Assembly (NCBI RefSeq): GCF_963678975.1
Contig: NC_089279.1
Coordinates: forward strand, 29,172,525 to 29,236,524
DNA: 64,000 bases
Reading direction: 5' to 3'
From: Dysidea avara
Taxonomy: Eukaryota; Porifera; Demospongiae; Dictyoceratida; Dysideidae
Shown here one piece after another: positions 56,871 through 64,000 of the stretch. The position numbers were made by a program, and so were the translations under genes. The notes beneath the pieces are model-generated. The model was not told where the DNA came from and did not search any database. It saw only the letters and a list, made by a program, of their open reading frames with translations. Position 1 is the stretch's first letter, and every line of letters starts with the position of its first letter.

Positions 56871-59246
56871 AGTTATATACTACAGTTTGCCGTGGTATAT
56901 CAGTTATATACCACAGCACGGCGCTTTTGATCTCAACCACAGGTGTGGTATATAAGGATATATGAAACTTTTCACACATTTATAGTTACATTCTTGCCAT
57001 AAAGGACTTCACACATACCTAATATGTCAGGTTATACAGTTACTATAGTTACGAGAATACTTTCAGCTAGAACTTTATACATTAAAAGTACATGCAACTT
57101 TAAATGGACAGGATATGTTTTGAGAAACTAATTCTGTATATAAAAAGAACTTTGAAAGTGAGGTGGTATGTATGTTAACCAGCCAACAAAGTGACTTCAT
57201 AGTGACATGAAAGAGTGTCATTTTTATTGTAACTTGGCCACAGTGACTCCCACATTTACAGTCAAAGCATTCCTACAGTAAACACATCTTACATAAGGAT
57301 TCATTCATTCCTTATACAGTTTAGTGTATATATTCAACTTGCTTATACTTGACAGTTTTATCTACTAAAGACAAGTATAGTTACTGACTAGCTACAGGGT
57401 ATGTATGGAGGTAATTCAGTGCAGAGGCAACTTAGATCAACAAGCCTGGTCATTCCACGGGATGCATCTCCTAAGGAAAATAGAATTCATAAGCGACAAA
57501 AAATCATTGATGAACTGGATATGATAAAATTTAGAGTAGATCAAGTAAATACAGATACTGAGATATATGTTTGCATATACAGTAAAACTTAAGAAAGTGT
57601 CTTTATTTCTTTACATAATTGAGAGTTATGAAAAAGACTGAATTATATTTTCTGGTATGTTAATAACAAATTCACTTGTGTGAAAAATGTACCATGTTTT
57701 CTGCTCACAGTCATCGTCAGATTTGGATGTGTTAATTCCAACACTGGTAAGAATTTGCAACTATGTGTATGTGTGTAGTTTCATGGTAGCATGATTTGTT
57801 GTTCCAAAGACATTACAAAGCCTCTTAAAGTAGCATGAAGTAATTGGTGTCAGGAGAGAAAGGGTATAATGCTCACACATGTGGTTGGTAAATGCATTTA
57901 TGAGTGTTTCTGTGTGTAGGAATTATCTGCAGTAAGAGATGTAAGTATATGCATGCATTTTAGCTATGTGACATTTTTACTCATTTTGCAAATTTTTTTT
58001 TTAGTTTTTCAGGAAATTCATGGAAAAATTTCTTGATGAAGTATGTATGTTTGACATGTACAAATTGTAGTCTACTCTTATATACTGAGCTTGTGCGTGT
58101 CTGTAATGTAACACTTTTTAGACTGAAGATGAAGATTTTGAGTACAGCCCCGATGACGATTTTCAAATTCCTGATATAAATGAGTTTGTGTAAGATCATG
58201 CATGTACGTATATAGATGTTAGCTGCTAAAAACAATATTAGCAATAATCAGGCACCTGTTTATATATTAAGTCAAGAGAGTGTTGGCTTCAAGGTACCAG
58301 TATATATGTTTCAATGTAAAATGCCTATCAAGATACCCATGTGTAGAGTAATAACTTTATCAAGATTATACTGTAAAGTATACATTGGATTCTCACTTAT
58401 TTGAATGCCTCAATTATCTGATGACAAAAATGACTATTCAATTAGAGTAATTGTTTGTTAGTGTGCTTTCTATTAGAGTAATATTAAACAGAGTTTCATA
58501 AGCAGTTCAGTTATCTGAACACTTTTGTCTAACTTTAAAAACAGCCAGATCGTAACTGAGGATCTACTGTACTAGCTATTATCATCAATGATTGTACAGT
58601 ACACTTGTGAGAATGGTATCCAACTGGTTGTGTGGCAGTGATACTTTTTTCTGCAAATCTTAGCAATTTGCTTTGAAATGATTGCCACTACATGATACAG
58701 TGATCAGGAGCCCAAAGGAGCAATCATCATCAGCACATTACTGAATTCCAACTGTCCCCAGAATAATGCAGAATTCTTTATAGGAATTTTCAGTGGTTGT
58801 AACACCTAAATATGCACTTATTTTGCTAGATATAAATCTCTTCAGTGTTGTGAAGTTTAATTGATGTGACCAGTATATATTGAGCATTAATAGGTGATTG
58901 CGTATTCCACAGATCTGCAATTCAGGATGCCTTCCAAATGGTGCACCAACTAAGACATATCAATGCTCAACTGGTTGGAAAGATGTCTGATTTACTCAAG
59001 TATGAATCACACACTTACATTAATTGTCAAGGCATACTGTGTGCATTCCTTACTTCAGAAAAAGAGATGTACAACAGCATGAAAAGGGTAAATGACTATA
59101 TAAGGCAATGATTATCATGTGTGTAACAGAAGAAGTTGGAAAACAACATAAAGATCAAATCCTGTCCAAGTATACACAGGAGGCCATCAAAAGTGGCAGG
59201 TAATATCAAGATCATGACACTAGATCAAGATCATACTATATAGCAG

Positions 59247-59410
59247 TGGCGATTCTAGACCTGTGGGGCTAAGTGGGGCACAGCATGACTATTGTTGTAT
59301 GGCTGCAATATAAAGTAAAATTTCAAGGGGGTCTGGGGGTGCAACTCCCAGAAGCTACAGAATTTTTGCAAATTGAAGGCTTGAAAACAGCCTAGAATCG
59401 CCTATGCAGT
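59247..59410. mobile_element. Short MITE with GGCGATTCTAG ends
   Basis: CAGTGGCGATTCTAGACC at the left and CCTAGAATCGCCTATG at the right, with TATATAG near both ends. Inside is AAGGGGGTCTGGGGGTGCAA, shared with 10885, 32240, 32455 and 48719. It lies in an intron of the block B coiled-coil gene and is absent from the same intron in A. Confidence 0.75.
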
Positions 59411-59777
59411 ATATAGTTGCAAAAGACTCATAATTATGTTTGCGTATATAGGTTAGAAAAGACTACTAAAGGTCTGAATGAGGCAAGTGTTTGTTTTGGT
59501 TAGTTGGTATTGTTTGATTAGATGTACACATTACACTGGACAGGAACTTAAACATTTGAGAAGTCACAATTCGTATTTGGTGCAAACAAATGAAACAGGC
59601 ATATCAAAGCTAAATGAAATTGAAATTTCAAATGTGGAACTTGAAGAGGTTACCTACGTACTTTTTTACGGTTCTGTTAGACCTTTGTGCATATTTAAAT
59701 ATCAGACCATTAAGAAGTTGAGAATAGAAATAAAGTTACTAAGAAACCCAGCCTTGAAGGTTTCAGCTGGCTCTCAG

Positions 59778-59893
<116 letters not shown>

Positions 59894-61003
59894 TATATTA
59901 TAGTATGTACATGAAGTTTTCTGTAATATATAGTATTTTGTAGTTATTCACGATCATGCTCATTTTTTCTATTGCATGATTAGCAAAACCGCTACCAGAC
60001 AAGTGAAATCCGAAGTAGTCAACAAGAGGAAACCACTAGCCTGCACTTGCGAACTACTCAAACATTTACACGTCGACAAAGTGTAATTTCTTCCAACAAT
60101 ACAACTGATCAACAAGCAGTTGAAATGGGAGGACATGTTAGTAATTATGTAAACCTGTGAAGACATTTGTGTGTGTTTTAATATAGGTATCATCTGGGAT
60201 TGTTTCTAAGAAACAAATGGTAAGATATTCTGAATACTGGCTATCCAATGCATATTATAATATACAGTCAGCAAAACATACATCTAGACTACTTGAGCAA
60301 CAGCTTAACAATATGGAAGAGCTACTCATGCAAGGACAGAAAAAGATAGACATTGCTAATAAGGAAATGGCAGATCTTGCAAACATGACTGATGAGACAC
60401 TGAAACATAAGGTATACTGATACTACAATATAGGTAATTTTTTATTAATACAATCAAATAGCCTAAGTGAATATTAAACATTGTACTTATATCCAATTAT
60501 CCATTTAAAAAGGTTACTAGTCATTTTAATGCATACAGGTTTGTGTGCTATAGTGATCAATATAACTGTAGTTTAGACATTTTTCAATTGCAAGTGTTTT
60601 ACTTTGCACTTAAAGCAGTTGATCTTTTAAAGCATCTTGTGCTTGTGTTTAAGCTCTCAAATGTGAATGCAATGCATACACAAAACCAATATGTCTAACC
60701 TGAAATGCTGTAACTTTTCTTTACACTATATAGTACAGAGAACAATATAACTGTTTAGTTGAAGCAGTGGATGTGATATTAATACTATTGGGAGTAGAAG
60801 GTATACATACATATTGTAAAGTTACAGGACTAAAGTGTGATGAATTTTGCGAATTGAAGGAGATTTGCAAACGTTTCTTTGTCAAGTAATGTAATTGTTG
60901 CATACTGCATAAAATTAGCTGCAAAGTAATTTAAATTTGCCAAATTTTTCATCTGCTGAAGCTTCTTGACATGTATGCTGATCCACCAAACCTTAGTCTC
61001 ACA

Positions 61004-61152
61004 CATGCACACACACACACACACACACCACACCACACCACACCACACCACACCACACCACACCACAACACACCACACCACACCACACCACACACACTAC
61101 ACTACACTACACACACACCACTACACACACACACACCACACACACACACGCA

Positions 61153-61250
<98 letters not shown>

Positions 61251-61270
61251 CACTACACACACACATGCCG
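61004..61270. repeat. Expanded CA / ACCACAC repeat before exon 17 (block B)
   Basis: A CACCACA-type minisatellite (about 61025-61095), then a long CA run, about 265 bp in all, against about 100 bp at the orthologous place in block A. Frames across it are low-complexity only. Confidence 0.95.
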
Positions 61271-61411
61271 CAAACACATACACGTGCACACTTACACACA
61301 TGTATGCTTGCATGCAATTATATTAGTGTTTATACATCTAAAGGATCAGAGAAACTGATGAAAGCTCTAGACAATGCTGATCCAAGTAATATCATGGGTT
61401 TTAGTGATAAG

Positions 61412-61612
61412 GTTCGCTACTAGATATAAGCGTTATTGTGTAGCTGTTATAAAAGGGTCACATGATAAAAACTCTTAATAAAAATCCCATAGCAAAGAAA
61501 CTGTTTCCGCCACTAGGTTTCTTCTGCTAAACTTGTGTAATGTTTTGTAATGGAATCGATGTTATCAGTGCACCCTTATGTGCATCACAAATTAATCATA
61601 GTACTGTATAGT
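61412..61612. other. Intron/flank paired with 24874-25070 of block A
   Basis: Colinear with the block A intron after exon 17 (AACTCTTAATAAAAATCCCATAGC, AACTTGTGTAATG, GTGCACCCTTAT). No exon here. Confidence 0.6.
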
Positions 61613-62650
61613 AGGGACCATAAAGGTGTGGGCGTGGCCCATGAAAAACATTGCCCAAAAACCAGCCTAACTTTTCCCAGACGACGATGAGGCAGTATTG
61701 GTTACGTAAAACTAAGCCCAAACAAGCCTTCAGATTGACCCGAAATACTTTCAACAAGTTGCTACGGAGTTAAAAACAGAATTTTCTAGTGACTGACTGA
61801 CTGACTGACTGACTTTAGTAACTGATGCCTTCAGACAAGCATAACTCGATAATGGCTAAGGCTACGGACTTGGGCGCCACGAGTGCTATAATTTGCATAT
61901 AGCACTGCTGCACTAACTGCAGCGAGTGCATTATAACTTATAATGCACTGACCGCAGCGCAATATATTTATATTGCACTGGCTGCAGTTTTGTGCTACAT
62001 TGCACAAGTGCCAGCGGCTAAGGCCACTATGACACCTCACCTAATAGGTGGCAAGACGCTACACTGTTTACTAGAATTCTTATATAGCCTAACATTTGAA
62101 ATTCGATTGTGGGACCATACACGTCACTACTATGTTATACATGCAATCTAAAAGCAGCCAATGGCGATCAAAGAGGCAAGCACGGCAGGTAAAACTCTGT
62201 TTACATATATAAAAATGTAGTTACATACCTTACTAGTTTGATTGAAGCTTCCATCTTAACAAATCTCTTTTAAAATAATATTGTTCTAATTGTTATTCTA
62301 TACCTGTATGCAGTACTGTAAAGTTATAATCAAATCACATCAATTGATACTCACCATAACAATTGATTGTGGCATTGCCATGTGATTGTATGGTCAAGGC
62401 CATGCTTGATACGTAATAATTAGTTTTAGAGCGCCTCAATCGATATCAACGTTCTACCTTATAAAAGAAATGTAGTAGCAGCGTTGGATCTTTCCACCTA
62501 TTAGGTGAGTGGTACATAACAGTTATACAATGTGCACTTGTGCTCTGCCCATATAAATGCACTCGTGCCCGTTGTATAACTATATAATATATATACAATA
62601 TCACTTGGGATGCACGCTCCTAATAAGTAAAAGGACCAATAAGTGCGCAC
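61613..62650. repeat. Block B-specific insertion full of hairpins
   Basis: Inserted where block A is continuous (about 25080-25260). It starts with the dispersed repeat shared with 4600-4745, then a (GACT)6 run at 61790-61815. Three consecutive hairpins follow at about 61876-61975 (GTGCTATAATTTGCATATAGCAC, AGTGCATTATAACTTATAAT-GCACT, GCGCAATATATTTATATTGC), separated by CTGCAG-containing links. An inverted pair CACCTCACCTAATAGGTGG (62034) / CCACCTATTAGGTGAGTGG (62495) encloses about 460 bp. A GTTATACAA...TTGTATAAC hairpin is at about 62521-62580. Confidence 0.65.
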
Positions 62651-62973
62651 CCCAATTGTTTTACACAGTAGTATCTGATAATCGATCATGGTTTCAAAAG
62701 CATGAGCTAATAGCTCTTAGAACATTCTTCAGCACACAGTGTTAGCAAACTTATGATTATGGGATCTGCTACATAATTATGTCACAGTTATTTTGGTAGC
62801 ATTGTAATACTAGTACTGGGACAAGTGCTCTAACAGAGCCTGTATACATAAATGTATAAAATTACTTCAATTATTAATAATGTGCTCCAAATCTTGCATG
62901 ATACTTTATGGTTTAAAGAGGTGTAGCAGAGCTCTTTTGTGGAGTGCACTCAGGATTATAGAAAACTTTATTA
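62651..62973. other. Resumed homology to block A intron (25255-25570)
   Basis: CAGTAGTATCTGATAATCGA, AAGCATGAGCTAATAG, TTATTTTGGTAGCA and CAAATCTTGCATG match the block A intron between exons 17 and 18. Homology stops at 62973. Confidence 0.7.
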
Positions 62974-64000
62974 TGGGTCATTCCATGTCAAATCAACCAG
63001 GAATTTAGGGTCACCTCTCAGATTTTGACGAAACTTGGTGTGTTTGTAGTACTTGTGGCGCTTATCACTCGTGCAAATTTGTAGCTCCATACACCACATA
63101 GTTTCTGATTTACAACCACAAATATTTTGAATATTTCATGAAAAATTGGTTCATCTGTAGATACAAAATCAATCACAACTTCACACTGTGTAAATATTTT
63201 TAAACACACTTTTCACTGATGGAAGACTGTTGATTGACCTTTCCATTGATCCATAAATTATGGGATATCCACTTAATTATGGTTTGAAAGTACTTTATTG
63301 AAAACTTTAATCCTTTATATTTCAAAAAATGTTGCTTGAAATTCTTCGAATTGTTTTATGAATAATGATTGGGTCATGATCTATGTTTGATGGTATTTTT
63401 GTGGTGGGACCACAATGATATAATGAATTATGTTGTTGTATGCAGTGGAATTTTGTAGTCCATTATTGCTGTATGGGAGTGTACACCTCCAATAACCACT
63501 CACAACAAGCCATGACAAGTTTGTCTTACAGAGTGAAGGTGTCTAGGTACAGTGCAACCTGTACTAGTGACCACCTGTATTGAAAGACCGCCTATCTGCA
63601 GTTGATATTAATGTGCAGCACCAAAGCATTAACCCTTTCTAGCAAATCCAAAAATGGTCCTTATTAGACAGGTGGACTTTAAATGAGACCACCATGCATC
63701 CATAAACACATGAATGTTGTACCATCCCTTTGAAAATACTTTATTATTAAGTCAAATCCCACCATATAGTGCACTTACATACTTAGCCCCACTCCACACT
63801 ATTCAAATTACATACATGGCTGCATAGGTACAACAGACCTCTTCAAAAAGGATACACAGACACCTTATGTGTTCATGATCTCATTTTATAATTCTACATA
63901 CAATTGGACCCAAAACAAGTTTGTGGTTTCTCAAAAATATACACTTTATCTGTGGTCCAAGGAATACACTGTATACAGTAGATGCATCAAGAGGTTTTTA
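62974..64000. mobile_element. Foreign repeat sequence ending block B homology; probable transposon pieces
   Basis: Starts GGGTCATTCCATGTCAAATC exactly where homology to block A stops, which suggests an element terminus. From about 63545, ACAGTGCAACCTGTACTAGT-GACCACC looks like another element end. No protein domain is visible. The rest lies outside the window, so neither the element nor the remaining coiled-coil exons can be judged. Confidence 0.45.

Overview
The window looks like nuclear DNA from a sponge (demosponge-like animal). It is AT-rich, its genes have many short exons and mostly short introns, and inverted-repeat DNA elements and CA/TG microsatellites are very dense. It also carries a long intronless gene for a secreted parallel-beta-helix protein with a multi-membrane-span C-terminus, a type I associate with sponges. 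The species cannot be told from sequence alone. I saw no LTR retrovirus-like, Polinton or other capsid-bearing element, no tRNA or rRNA gene, and no CRISPR array.

Layout. (1) 1.2-5.7 kb, minus strand: a complete four-exon ML-domain (NPC2-like / PG-PI transfer-like) lipid-binding secretory protein, with transposon debris in its introns. (2) 7.0-29.5 kb, block A: a fragment of the beta-helix/membrane gene, an intact two-exon F-box + FBA protein gene, a 7.6 kb stretch found only in this block (a gene-carrying Harbinger-type element, LINE remnants, one possible terminal exon), then a 27-exon gene for a coiled-coil protein of about 685 residues. (3) 29.5-34.5 kb: a LINE 3' end and three nested hAT-like elements. 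(4) 34.5-63 kb, block B: a second copy of the same gene order. It has the intact 1190-codon beta-helix/membrane gene, a 31-bp satellite element, a decayed F-box copy, a NAK-family kinase pseudogene, and a second coiled-coil gene copy with one nonsense codon in a skippable exon. That copy runs into foreign sequence at about 62.97 kb.

The main event is a tandem segmental duplication of beta-helix gene, F-box/FBA gene and coiled-coil gene, followed by asymmetric decay. The beta-helix gene survives in B and is a fragment in A; the F-box gene survives in A and is broken in B; the coiled-coil gene is intact in A and compromised in B. The last 418 bp or so of the two F-box copies differ at one site while flanking DNA differs by several percent, which suggests gene conversion. 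Many element insertions have an empty counterpart in the other block and so post-date the duplication.

No operon-like or jointly acting system is evident. The genes are functionally unrelated neighbours: lipid binding, ubiquitin-ligase substrate recognition, membrane receptor-like, and coiled-coil structural.
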